Positions 12,871 to 24,900 of a stretch of 64,000 nucleotides of DNA are shown here, piece by piece. Position 1 is the stretch's first letter. Every line of letters starts with the position of its first letter. Both the position numbers and the translations under genes were made by a program. The notes under the pieces were generated by a model that saw nothing but the letters and a program-made list of their open reading frames with translations, made no database searches and was not told the DNA's origin. Source of the stretch: Rallus limicola (taxonomy: Eukaryota; Chordata; Aves; Gruiformes; Rallidae); NCBI GenBank assembly GCA_022605955.1, contig JAKCOZ010000320.1, positions 186,001-250,000 of the forward strand, read 5' to 3'.

Positions 12871-14652
12871 GACAGGGTCTGCTCGTGTGTCCTGTTAGGA
12901 GGTTTCAGACAAGCTATGCCTTTCAGGCCTAGCTTCTTTACTTTGGGAGTTATTGCTGGACGTTTAGCATGTTTTGAACTGCAGTCTGCTAGGGCCGAGA
13001 AAAGCACCGTAGGAGGTCCCAGGCATGTTCCCTCTTTCCAGGCAAAGGAAAAGGCTGAGAGCCAAAGTGACAGGGTCTGCTCGTGTGTCCTGTTAGGAGG
13101 TTTCAGACAAGCTATGCCTTTCAGGCCTAGCTTCTTTACTTTGGGAGTTATTGCTGGACGTTTAGCATGTTTTGAACTGCAGTCTGCTAGGGCCGAGAAA
13201 AGCACCGTAGGAGGTTCCAGGCATGTTCCCTCTTTCCAGGCAAAGGAAAAGGCTGAGAGCCAAAGTGACAGGGTCTGCTCGTGTGTCCTGTTAGGAGGTT
13301 TCAGACAAGCTATGCCTTTCAGGCCTAGCTTCTTTACTTTGGGAGTTATTGCTGGACGTTTAGCATGTTGTGACCTGCAGTCTGCTAGGGCCGAGAAAAG
13401 CACCGTAGGAGGTTCCAGGCATGTTCCCTCTTTCCAGGCAAAGGAAAAGGCTGAGAGCCAAAGTGACAGGGTCTGCTCGTGTGTCCTGTCAGGAGGTTTC
13501 AGACAAGCTATGCCTTTCAGGCCTAGCTTCTTTACTTTGGGAGTTATTGCTGGACTTTTATCATGTTTTGAACTGCAGTCTGCTAGGGCCGAGAAAAGCA
13601 CCGTAGGAGGTTCCAGGCATGTTCCCTCTTTCCAGGCAAAGGAAAAGGCTGAGAGCCAAAGTGACAGGGTCTGCTCGTGTGTCCTGTCAGGAGGTTTCAG
13701 ACAAGCTATGCCTTTCAGGCCTAGCTTCTTTACTTTGGGAGTTATTGCTGGACGTTTAGCATGTTTTGAACTGCAGTCTGCTAGGGCCGAGAAAAGCACC
13801 GTAGGAGGTTCCAGGCATGTTCCCTCTTTCCAGGCAAAGGAAAAGGCTGAGAGCCAAAGTGACAGGGTCTGCTCGTGTGTCCTGTTAGGAGGTTTCAGAC
13901 AAGCTATGCCTTTCAGGCCTAGCTTCTTTACTTTGGGAGTTATTGCTGGACGTTTAGCATGTTTTGAACTGCAGTCTGCTAGGGCCGAGAAAAGCACCGT
14001 AGGAAGTCCCAGGCATGTTCCCTCTTTCCAGGCAAAGGAAAAGGCTGAGAGCCAAAGTGACAGGGTCTGCTCGTGTGTCCTGTTAGGAGGTTTCAGACAA
14101 GCTATGCCTTTCAGGCCTAGCTTCTTTACTTTGGGAGTTATTGCTGGACGTTTAGCATGTTTTGAACTGCAGTCTGCTAGGGCCGAGAAAAGCACCGTAG
14201 GAGGTTCCAGGCATGTTCCCTCTTTCCAGGCAAAGGAAAAGGCTGAGAGCCAAAGTGACAGGGTCTGCTCGTGTGTCCTGTTAGGAGGTTTCAGACAAGC
14301 TATGCCTTTCAGGCCTCGCTCCTTTACTTTGGGAGTTATTGCTGGACGTTTAGCATGTTGTGACCTGCAGTCTGCTAGGGCCGAGAAAAGCACCGTAGGA
14401 GGTTCCAGGCATGTTCCCTCTTTCCAGGCAAAGGAAAAGGCTGAGAGCCAAAGTGACAGGGTCTGCTCGTGTGTCCTGTTAGGAGGTTTCAGACAAGCTA
14501 TGCCTTTCAGGCCTAGCTTCTTTACTTTGGGAGTTATTGCTGGACGTTTAGCATGTTTTGAACTGCAGTCTGCTAGGGCCGAGAAAAGCACCGTAGGAGG
14601 TTCCAGGCATGTTCCCTCTTTCCAGGCAAAGGAAAAGGCTGAGAGCCAAAGT
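12871..14652 (+). repeat. 9-monomer higher-order repeat, copy 1 (1,782 bp)
   Basis: The nine monomers carry, in order: T148C (13,018); none; T104G+A108C (13,370); T26C+G92T+G97T (13,490-13,561); T26C (13,688); G145A+T148C (14,005); none; A61C+T65C+T104G+A108C (14,317-14,364); none. The following 1,782 bp repeats this series monomer for monomer, and I could see no difference between the copies. Such a match means a recent tandem duplication by unequal exchange or a comparable amplification. Confidence 0.9.
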
Positions 14653-16434
14653 GACAGGGTCTGCTCGTGTGTCCTGTTAGGAGGTTTCAGACAAGCTATG
14701 CCTTTCAGGCCTAGCTTCTTTACTTTGGGAGTTATTGCTGGACGTTTAGCATGTTTTGAACTGCAGTCTGCTAGGGCCGAGAAAAGCACCGTAGGAGGTC
14801 CCAGGCATGTTCCCTCTTTCCAGGCAAAGGAAAAGGCTGAGAGCCAAAGTGACAGGGTCTGCTCGTGTGTCCTGTTAGGAGGTTTCAGACAAGCTATGCC
14901 TTTCAGGCCTAGCTTCTTTACTTTGGGAGTTATTGCTGGACGTTTAGCATGTTTTGAACTGCAGTCTGCTAGGGCCGAGAAAAGCACCGTAGGAGGTTCC
15001 AGGCATGTTCCCTCTTTCCAGGCAAAGGAAAAGGCTGAGAGCCAAAGTGACAGGGTCTGCTCGTGTGTCCTGTTAGGAGGTTTCAGACAAGCTATGCCTT
15101 TCAGGCCTAGCTTCTTTACTTTGGGAGTTATTGCTGGACGTTTAGCATGTTGTGACCTGCAGTCTGCTAGGGCCGAGAAAAGCACCGTAGGAGGTTCCAG
15201 GCATGTTCCCTCTTTCCAGGCAAAGGAAAAGGCTGAGAGCCAAAGTGACAGGGTCTGCTCGTGTGTCCTGTCAGGAGGTTTCAGACAAGCTATGCCTTTC
15301 AGGCCTAGCTTCTTTACTTTGGGAGTTATTGCTGGACTTTTATCATGTTTTGAACTGCAGTCTGCTAGGGCCGAGAAAAGCACCGTAGGAGGTTCCAGGC
15401 ATGTTCCCTCTTTCCAGGCAAAGGAAAAGGCTGAGAGCCAAAGTGACAGGGTCTGCTCGTGTGTCCTGTCAGGAGGTTTCAGACAAGCTATGCCTTTCAG
15501 GCCTAGCTTCTTTACTTTGGGAGTTATTGCTGGACGTTTAGCATGTTTTGAACTGCAGTCTGCTAGGGCCGAGAAAAGCACCGTAGGAGGTTCCAGGCAT
15601 GTTCCCTCTTTCCAGGCAAAGGAAAAGGCTGAGAGCCAAAGTGACAGGGTCTGCTCGTGTGTCCTGTTAGGAGGTTTCAGACAAGCTATGCCTTTCAGGC
15701 CTAGCTTCTTTACTTTGGGAGTTATTGCTGGACGTTTAGCATGTTTTGAACTGCAGTCTGCTAGGGCCGAGAAAAGCACCGTAGGAAGTCCCAGGCATGT
15801 TCCCTCTTTCCAGGCAAAGGAAAAGGCTGAGAGCCAAAGTGACAGGGTCTGCTCGTGTGTCCTGTTAGGAGGTTTCAGACAAGCTATGCCTTTCAGGCCT
15901 AGCTTCTTTACTTTGGGAGTTATTGCTGGACGTTTAGCATGTTTTGAACTGCAGTCTGCTAGGGCCGAGAAAAGCACCGTAGGAGGTTCCAGGCATGTTC
16001 CCTCTTTCCAGGCAAAGGAAAAGGCTGAGAGCCAAAGTGACAGGGTCTGCTCGTGTGTCCTGTTAGGAGGTTTCAGACAAGCTATGCCTTTCAGGCCTCG
16101 CTCCTTTACTTTGGGAGTTATTGCTGGACGTTTAGCATGTTGTGACCTGCAGTCTGCTAGGGCCGAGAAAAGCACCGTAGGAGGTTCCAGGCATGTTCCC
16201 TCTTTCCAGGCAAAGGAAAAGGCTGAGAGCCAAAGTGACAGGGTCTGCTCGTGTGTCCTGTTAGGAGGTTTCAGACAAGCTATGCCTTTCAGGCCTAGCT
16301 TCTTTACTTTGGGAGTTATTGCTGGACGTTTAGCATGTTTTGAACTGCAGTCTGCTAGGGCCGAGAAAAGCACCGTAGGAGGTTCCAGGCATGTTCCCTC
16401 TTTCCAGGCAAAGGAAAAGGCTGAGAGCCAAAGT
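14653..16434 (+). repeat. 9-monomer higher-order repeat, copy 2 (1,782 bp)
   Basis: All markers of copy 1 recur at +1,782: T148C 14,800; T104G+A108C 15,152; T26C 15,272 with G92T/G97T 15,338/15,343; T26C 15,470; G145A/T148C 15,787/15,790; A61C/T65C 16,099/16,103 with T104G 16,142. A third copy does not follow, since 16,582 lacks T148C. The monomer at 16,435 again has the A61C/T65C/T104G/A108C type, so the right junction lies close to there. Confidence 0.9.
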
Positions 16435-19400
16435 GACAGGGTCTGCTCGTGTGTCCTGTTAGGAGGTTTCAGACAAGCTATGCCTTTCAGGCCTCGCTCC
16501 TTTACTTTGGGAGTTATTGCTGGACGTTTAGCATGTTGTGACCTGCAGTCTGCTAGGGCCGAGAAAAGCACCGTAGGAGGTTCCAGGCATGTTCCCTCTT
16601 TCCAGGCAAAGGAAAAGGCTGAGAGCCAAAGTGACAGGGTCTGCTCGTGTGTCCTGTTAGGAGGTTTCAGACAAGCTATGCCTTTCAGGCCTAGCTTCTT
16701 TACTTTGGGAGTTATTGCTGGACGTTTAGCATGTTTTGAACTGCAGTCTGCTAGGGCCGAGAAAAGCACCGTAGGAGGTTCCAGGCATGTTCCCTCTTTC
16801 CAGGCAAAGGAAAAGGCTGAGAGCCAAAGTGACAGGGTCTGCTTGTGTGTCCTGTTAGGAGGTTTCAGACAAGCTATGCCTTTCAGGCCTAGCTTCTTTA
16901 CTTTGGGAGTTATTGCTGGACGTTTAGCATGTTTTGAACTGCAGTCTGCTAGGGCCGAGAAAAGCACCGTAGGAGGTTCCAGGCATGTTCCCTCTTTCCA
17001 GGCAAAGGAAAAGGCTGAGAGCCAAAGTGACAGGGTCTGCTCGTGTGTCCTGTTAGGAGGTTTCAGACAAGCTATGCCTTTCAGGCCTAGCTTCTTTACT
17101 TTGGGAGTTATTGCTGGACGTTTAGCATGTTTTGAACTGCAGTCTGCTAGGGCCGAGAAAAGCACCGTAGGAGGTTCCAGGCATGTTCCCTCTTTCCAGG
17201 CAAAGGAAAAGGCTGAGAGCCAAAGTGACAGGGTCTGCTCGTGTGTCCTGTTAGGAGGTTTCAGACAAGCTATGCCTTTCAGGCCTAGCTTCTTTACTTT
17301 GGGAGTTATTGCTGGACGTTTAGCATGTTTTGAACTGCAGTCTGCTAGGGCCGAGAAAAGCACCGTAGGAGGTTCCAGGCATGTTCCCTCTTTCCAGGCA
17401 AAGGAAAAGGCTGAGAGCCAAAGTGACAGGGTCTGCTCGTGTGTCCTGTCAGGAGGTTTCAGACAAGCTATGCCTTTCAGGCCTAGCTTCTTTACTTTGG
17501 GAGTTATTGCTGGACGTTTAGCATGTTTTGAACTGCAGTCTGCTAGGGCCGAGAAAAGCACCGTAGGAGGTTCCAGGCATGTTCCCTCTTTCCAGGCAAA
17601 GGAAAAGGCTGATAGCCAAAGTGACAGGGTCTGCTCGTGTGTCCTGTTAGGAGGTTTCAGACGAGCTATGCCATTCAGGCCTAGCTTCTTTACTTTGGAA
17701 GTTATTGCTGGACGTTTAGCATGTTTTGAACTGCAGTCTGCTAGGGCCGAGAAAAGCACCGTAGGAGGTTCCAGGCATGTTCCCTCTTTCCAGGCAAAGG
17801 AAAAGGCTGAGAGCCAAAGTGACAGGGTCTGCTCGTGTGTCCTGTTAGGAGGTTTCAGACAAGCTATGCCTTTCAGGCCTAGCTTCTTTACTTTGGGAGT
17901 TATTGCTGGACGTTTAGCATGTTGTGACCTGCAGTCTGCTAGGGCCGAGAAAAGCACCGTAGGAGGTTCCAGGCATGTTCCCTCTTTCCAGGCAAAGGAA
18001 AAGGCTGAGAGCCAAAGTGACAGGGTCTGCTCGTGTGTCCTGTTAGGGGGTTTCAGACAAGCTATGCCTTTCAGGCCTAGCTTCTTTACTTTGGGAGTTA
18101 TTGCTGGACGTTTAGCATGTTTTGAACTGCAGTCTGCTAGGGCCGAGAAAAGCACCGTAGGAGGTTCCAGGCATGTTCCCTCTTTCCAGGCAAAGGAAAA
18201 GGCTGAGAGCCAAAGTGACAGGGTCTGCTCGTGTGTCCTGTTAGGAGGTTTCAGACAAGCTATGCCTTTCAGGCCAAGCTTCTTTACTTTGGGAGTTATT
18301 GCTGGACGTTTAGCATGTTTTGAACTGCAGTCTGCTAGGGCCGAGAAAAGCACCGTAGGAGGTTCCAGGCATGTTCCCTCTTTCCAGGCAAAGGAAAAGG
18401 CTGAGAGCCAAAGTGACAGGGTCTGCTCGTGTGTCCTGTTAGGAGGTTTCAGACAAGCTATGCCTTTCAGGCCTAGCTTCTTTACTTTGGGAGTTATTGC
18501 TGGACGTTTAGCATGTTTTGAACTGCAGTCTGCTAGGGCCGAGAAAAGCACCGTAGGAGGTTCCAGGCATGTTCCCTCTTTCCAGGCAAAGGAAAAGGCT
18601 GAGAGCCAAAGTGACAGGGTCTGCTCGTGAGTCCTGTCAGGAGGTTTCAGACAAGCTATGCCTTTCAGGCCTAGCTTCTTTACTTTGGGAGTTATTGCTG
18701 GACGTTTAGCATGTTTTGAACTGCAGTCTGCTAGGGCCGAGAAAAGCACCGTAGGAGGTTCCAGGCATGTTCCCTCTTTCCAGGCAAAGGAAAAGGCTGA
18801 GAGCCAAAGTGACAGGGTCTGCTCGTGAGTCCTGTCAGGAGGTTTCAGACAAGCTATGCCTTTCAGGCCTAGCTTCTTTACTTTGGGAGTTATTGCTGGA
18901 CGTTTAGCATGTTTTGAACTGCAGTCTGCTAGGGCCGAGAAAAGCACTGTAGGAGTTTCCAGGCATGTTCCCTCTTTCCAGGCAAAGGAAAAGGCTGAGA
19001 GCCAAAGTGACAGGGTCTGCTCGTGTGTCCTGTTAGGAGGTTTCAGACAAGCTATGCCTTTCAGGCCTAGCTTCTTTACTTTGGGAGTTATTGCTGGACG
19101 TTTAGCATGTTTTGAACTGCAGTCTGCTAGGGCCGAGAAAAGCACCGTAGGAGGTTCCAGGCATGTTCCCTCTTTCCAGGCAAAGGAAAAGGCTGAGAGC
19201 CAAAGTGACAGGGTCTGCTCGTGTGTCCTGTTAGGAGGTTTCAGACAAGCTATGCCTTTCAGGCCTCGCTCCTTTACTTTGGGAGTTATTGCTGGACGTT
19301 TAGCATGTTGTGACCTGCAGTCTGCTAGGGCCGAGAAAAGCACCGTAGGAGGTTCCAGGCATGTTCCCTCTTTCCAGGCAAAGGAAAAGGCTGAGAGCCA

Positions 19401-21978
19401 AAGTGACAGGGTCTGCTCGTGTGTCCTGTTAGGAGGTTTCAGACAAGCTATGCCTTTCAGGCCTAGCTTCTTTACTTTGGGAGTTATTGCTGGACGTTTA
19501 GCATGTTTTGAACTGCAGTCTGCTAGGGCCGAGAAAAGCACCGTAGGAGGTTCCAGGCATGTTCCCTCTTTCCAGGCAAAGGAAAAGGCTGAGAGCCAAA
19601 GTGACAGGGTCTGCTCGTGTGTCCTGTTAGGAGGTTTCAGACAAGCTATGCCTTTCAGGCCTAGCTTCTTTACTTTGGGAGTTATTGCTGGACGTTTAGC
19701 ATGTTTTGAACTGCAGTCTGCTAGGGCCGAGAAAAGCACCGTAGGAGGTTCCAGGCATGTTCCCTCTTTCCAGGCAAAGGAAAAGGCTGAGAGCCAAAGT
19801 GACAGGGTCTGCTCGTGTGTCCTGTTAGGAGGTTTCAGACGAGCTATGCCTTTCAGGCCTAGCTTCTTTACTTTGGGAGTTATTGCTGGACGTTTAGCAT
19901 GTTTTGAACTGCAGTCTGCTAGGGCCGAGAAAAGCACCGTAGGAGGTTCCAGGCATGTTCCCTCTTTCCAGGCAAAGGAAAAGGCTGAGAGCCAAAGTGA
20001 CAGGGTCTGCTCGTGTGTCCTGTTAGGAGGTTTCAGACAAGCTATGCCTTTCAGGCCTAGCTTCTTTACTTTGGGAGTTATTGCTGGACGTTTAGCATGT
20101 TTTGAACTGCAGTCTGCTAGGGCCGAGAAAAGCACCGTAGGAGGTTCCAGGCATGTTCCCTCTTTCCAGGCAAAGGAAAAGGCTGAGAGCCAAAGTGACA
20201 GGGTCTGCTCGTGTGTCCTGTTAGGAGGTTTCAGACGAGCTATGCCTTTCAGGCCTAGCTTCTTTACTTTGGGAGTTATTGCTGGACGTTTAGCATGTTT
20301 TGAACTGCAGTCTGCTAGGGCCGAGAAAAGCACCGTAGGAGGTTCCAGGCATGTTCCCTCTTTCCAGGCAAAGGAAAAGGCTGAGAGCCAAAGTGACAGG
20401 GTCTGCTCGTGTGTCCTGTTAGGAGGTTTCAGACGAGCTATGCCTTTCAGGCCTAGCTTCTTTACTTTGGAAGTTATTGCTGGACGTTTAGCATGTTTTG
20501 AACTGCAGTCTGCTAGGGCCGAGAAAAGCACCGTAGGAGGTTCCAGGCATGTTCCCTCTTTCCAGGCAAAGGAAAAGGCTGAGAGCCAAAGTGACAGGGT
20601 CTGCTCGTGTGTCCTGTTAGGAGGTTTCAGACAAGCTATGCCTTTCAGGCCTCGCTTCTTTACTTTGGGAGTTATTGCTGGACGTTTAACATGTTGTGAC
20701 CTGCAGTCTGCTAGGGCCGAGAAAAGCACCGTAGGAGGTTCCAGGCATGTTCCCTCTTTCCAGGCAAAGGAAAAGGCTGAGAGCCAAAGTGACAGGGTCT
20801 GCTCGTGTGTCCTGTTAGGGGGTTTCAGACAAGCTATGCCTTTCAGGCCTAGCTTCTTTACTTTGGGAGTTATTGCTGGACGTTTAGCATGTTTTGAACT
20901 GCAGTCTGCTAGGGCCGAGAAAAGCACCGTAGGAGGTTCCAGGCATGTTCCCTCTTTCCAGGCAAAGGAAAAGGCTGAGAGCCAAAGTGACAGGGTCTGC
21001 TCGTGTGTCCTGTTAGGAGGTTTCAGACAAGCTATGCCTTTCAGGCCTAGCTTCTTTACTTTGGGAGTTATTGCTGGACGTTTAGCATGTTTTGAACTGC
21101 AGTCTGCTAGGGCCGAGAAAAGCACCGTAGGAGGTTCCAGGCATGTTCCCTCTTTCCAGGCAAAGGAAAAGGCTGAGAGCCAAAGTGACAGGGTCTGCTC
21201 GTGTGTCCTGTTAGGAGGTTTCAGACAAGCTATGCCTTTCAGGCCTAGCTTCTTTACTTTGGGAGTTATTGCTGGACGTTTAGCATGTTTTGAACTGCAG
21301 TCTGCTAGGGCCGAGAAAAGCACCGTAGGAGGTTCCAGGCATGTTCCCTCTTTCCAGGCAAAGGAAAAGGCTGAGAGCCAAAGTGACAGGGTCTGCTCGT
21401 GTGTCCTGTTAGGAGGTTTCAGACAAGCTATGCCTTTCAGGCCTAGCTTCTTTACTTTGGGAGTTATTGCTGGACGTTTAGCATGTTTTGAACTGCAGTC
21501 TGCTAGGGCCGAGAAAAGCACTGTAGGAGTTTCCAGGCATGTTCCCTCTTTCCAGGCAAAGGAAAAGGCTGAGAGCCAAAGTGACAGGGTCTGCTCGTGT
21601 GTCCTGTTAGGAGGTTTCAGACAAGCTATGCCTTTCAGGCCTAGCTTCTTTACTTTGGGAGTTATTGCTGGACGTTTAGCATGTTTTGAACTGCAGTCTG
21701 CTAGGGCCGAGAAAAGCACCGTAGGAGGTTCCAGGCATGTTCCCTCTTTCCAGGCAAAGGAAAAGGCTGAGAGCCAAAGTGACAGGGTCTGCTCGTGTGT
21801 CCTGTTAGGAGGTTTCAGACGAGCTATGCCTTTCAGGCCTAGCTTCTTTACTTTGGAAGTTATTGCTGGACGTTTAGCATGTTGTGACCTGCAGTCTGCT
21901 AGGGCCGAGAAAAGCACCGTAGGAGGTTAAAGGCATGTTCCCTCTTTCCAGGCAAAGGAAAAGGCTGAGAGCCAAAGT
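16435..21978 (+). repeat. imperfect 14-monomer (2,772 bp) higher-order pair with a 7-monomer sub-rhythm
   Basis: Markers repeat at +2,772. A61C/T65C with T104G/A108C is at 16,495 and 19,267; A41G with G77A at 17,663/17,699 and 20,435/20,471; T104G at 17,924 and 20,696; A30G at 18,048 and 20,820. T104G units are spaced exactly 7 monomers apart four times in a row (16,538, 17,924, 19,310, 20,696). The two halves are not identical: T60A at 18,276 and extra A41G units at 19,841 and 20,237 are not shared. A different pair, C138T at 18,948 and 21,522, is 13 monomers apart, so several exchange events overlap here. Confidence 0.7.
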
Positions 21979-24900
21979 GACAGGGTCTGCTCGTGTGTCC
22001 TGTTATGAGGTTTCAGACGAGCTATGCCTTTCAGGCCTAGCTTCTTTACTTTGGGAGTTATTGCTGGACGTTTAGCATGTTTTGAACTGCAGTCTGCTAG
22101 GGCCGAGAAAAGCACCGTAGGAGGTTCCAGGCATGTTCCCTCTTTCCAGGCAAAGGAAAAAGCTGAGAGCCAAAGTGACAGGGTCTGCTCGTGTGTCCTG
22201 TTAGGAGGTTTCAGACGAGCTATGCCTTTCAGGCCTAGCTTCTTTACTTTGGGAGTTATTGCTGGATGTTTAGCATGTTTTGAACTGCAGTCTGCTAGGG
22301 CCGAGAAAAGCACCGTAGGAGGTTCCAGGCATGTTCCCTCTTTCCAGGCAAAGGAAAAGGCTGAGAGCCAAAGTGACAGGGTCTGCTCGTGTGTCCTGTT
22401 AGGAGGTTTCAGACAAGCTATGCCTTTCAGGCCAAGCTTCTTTATTTTGGGAGTTATTGCTGGACGTTTAGCATGTTTTGAACTGCAGTCTGCTAGGGCC
22501 GAGAAAAGCACCGTAGGAGGTTCCAGGCATGTTCCCTCTTTCCAGGCAAAGGAAAAGGCTGAGAGCCAAAGTGACAGGGTCTGCTCGTGTGTCCTGTTAG
22601 GAGGTTTCAGACAAGCTATGCCTTTCAGGCCTAGCTTCTTTACTTTGGGAGTTATTGCTGGACGTTTAGCATGTTTTGAACTGCAGTCTGCTAGGGCCGA
22701 GAAAAGCACCGTAGGAGGTTCCAGGCATGTTCCCTCTTTCCAGGCAAAGGAAAAGGCTGAGAGCCAAAGTGACAGGGTCTGCTCGTGTGTCCTGTTAGGA
22801 GGTTTCAGACAAGCTATGCCTTTCAGGCCTCGCTCCTTTACTTTGGGAGTAATTGCTGGACGTTTAGCATGTTTTGAACTGCAGTCTGCTAGGGCCGAGA
22901 AAAGCACCGTAGGAGGTTCCAGGCATGTTCCCTCTTTCCAGGCAAAGGAAAAGGCTGAGAGCCAAAGTGACAGGGTCTGCTCATGTGTCCTGTTAGGAGG
23001 TTTCAGACAAGCTATGCCTTTCAGGCCTAGCTTCTTTACTTTGGGAGTTATTGCTGGACGTTTAGCATGTTGTGACCTGCAGTCTGCTAGGGCCGAGAAA
23101 AGCACCGTAGGAGGTTCCAGGCATGTTCCCTCTTTCCAGGCAAAGGAAAAGGCTGAGAGCCAAAGTGACAGGGTCTGCTCGTGTGTCCTTTTAGGGGGTT
23201 TCAGACAAGCTATGCCTTTCAGGCCTAGCTTCTTTACTTTGGGAGTTATTGCTGGACGTTTAGCGTGTTTTGAACTGCAGTCTGCTAGGGCCGAGAAAAG
23301 CACCGTAGGAGGTTCCAGGCATGTTCCCTCTTTCCAGGCAAAGGAAAAGGCTGAGAGCCAAAGTGACAGGGTCTGCTCGTGTGTCCTGTTAGGAGGTTTC
23401 AGACAAGCTATGCCTTTCAGGCCTAGCTTCTTTACTTTGGGAGTTATTGCTGGACGTTTAGCATGTTTTGAACTGCAGTCTGCTAGGGCCGAGAAAAGCA
23501 CCGTAGGAGGTTCCAGGCATGTTCCCTCTTTCCAGGCAAAGGAAAAGGCTGAGAGCCAAAGTGACAGGGTCTGCTCGTGTGTCCTGTTAGGAGGTTTCAG
23601 ACAAGCTATGCCTTTCAGGCCTAGCTTCTTTACTTTGGGAGTTATTGCTGGACGTTTAGCATGTTTTGAACTGCAGTCTGCTAGGGCCGAGAAAAGCACC
23701 GTAGGAGGTTCCAGGCATGTTCCCTCTTTCCAGGCAAAGGAAAAGGCTGAGAGCCAAAGTGACAGGGTCTGCTCGTGTGTCCTGTTAGGAGGTTTCAGAC
23801 AAGCTATGCCTTTCAGGCCTAGCTTCTTTACTTTGGGAGTTATTGCTGGACGTTTAGCATGTTGTGACCTGCAGTCTGCTAGGGCCGAGAAAAGCACCGT
23901 AGGAGGTTCCAGGCATGTTCCCTCTTTCCAGGCAAAGGAAAAGGCTGAGAGCCAAAGTGACAGGGTCTGCTCGTGTGTCCTGTTAGGGGGTTTCAGACAA
24001 GCTATGCCTTTCAGGCCTAGCTTCTTTACTTTGGGAGTTATTGCTGGACGTTTAGCATGTTTTGAACTGCAGTCTGCTAGGGCCGAGAAAAGCACCGTAG
24101 GAGGTTCCAGGCATGTTCCCTCTTTCCAGGCAAAGGAAAAGGCTGAGAGCCAAAGTGACAGGGTCTGCTCGTGTGTCCTGTTAGGAGGTTTCAGACAAGC
24201 TATGCCTTTCAGGCCTAGCTTCTTTACTTTGGGAGTTATTGCTGGACGTTTAGCATGTTTTGAACTGCAGTCTGCTAGGGCCGAGAAAAGCACCGTAGGA
24301 GGTTCCAGGCATGTTCCCTCTTTCCAGGCAAAGGAAAAGGCTGAGAGCCAAAGTGACAGGGTCTGCTCGTGAGTCCTGTCAGGAGGTTTCAGACAAGCTA
24401 TGCCTTTCAGGCCTAGCTTCTTTACTTTGGGAGTTATTGCTGGACGTTTAGCATGTTTTGAACTGCAGTCTGCTAGGGCCGAGAAAAGCACCGTAGGAGG
24501 TTCCAGGCATGTTCCCTCTTTCCAGGCAAAGGAAAAGGCTGAGAGCCAAAGTGACAGGGTCTGCTCGTGTGTCCTGTTAGGAGGTTTCAGACAAGCTATG
24601 CCTTTCAGGCCAAGCTTCTTTACTTTGGGAGTTATTGCTGGACGTTTAGCATGTTTTGAACTGCAGTCTGCTAGGGCCGAGAAAAGCACCGTAGGAGGTT
24701 CCAGGCATGTTCCCTCTTTCCAGGCAAAGGAAAAGGCTGAGAGCCAAAGTGACAGGGTCTGCTCGTGTGTCCTGTTAGGAGGTTTCAGACAAGCTATGCT
24801 TTTCAGGCCTAGCTTCTTTACTTTGGGAGTTATTGCTGGACGTTTAGCATGTTTTGAACTGCAGTCTGCTAGGGCCGAGAAAAGCACCGTAGGAGGTTCC

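Noticed and set aside
13421..13606. Short 61-codon frames at 13,421-13,606 and 15,203-15,388
   Set aside because: They are the same monomer variant (G92T/G97T) in the two 9-monomer copies, which removes a stop in another frame. They are not genes.
5076..21917. A minus-strand stop-free frame of about 5,600 codons, and similar ones over 21,927-34,787 and 34,953-43,301, that could look like a giant repeat protein
   Set aside because: The frame exists only because the unit is 198 bp (66 codons) and the consensus lacks stops in that frame. The plus strand is open over the same bases. Substitutions are spread evenly over codon positions, and there is no unique N- or C-terminal sequence, promoter or splice context.
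22438..22448. Minus-strand AATAAA created by a private change in one monomer
   Set aside because: It is a single-unit substitution with no transcript context.
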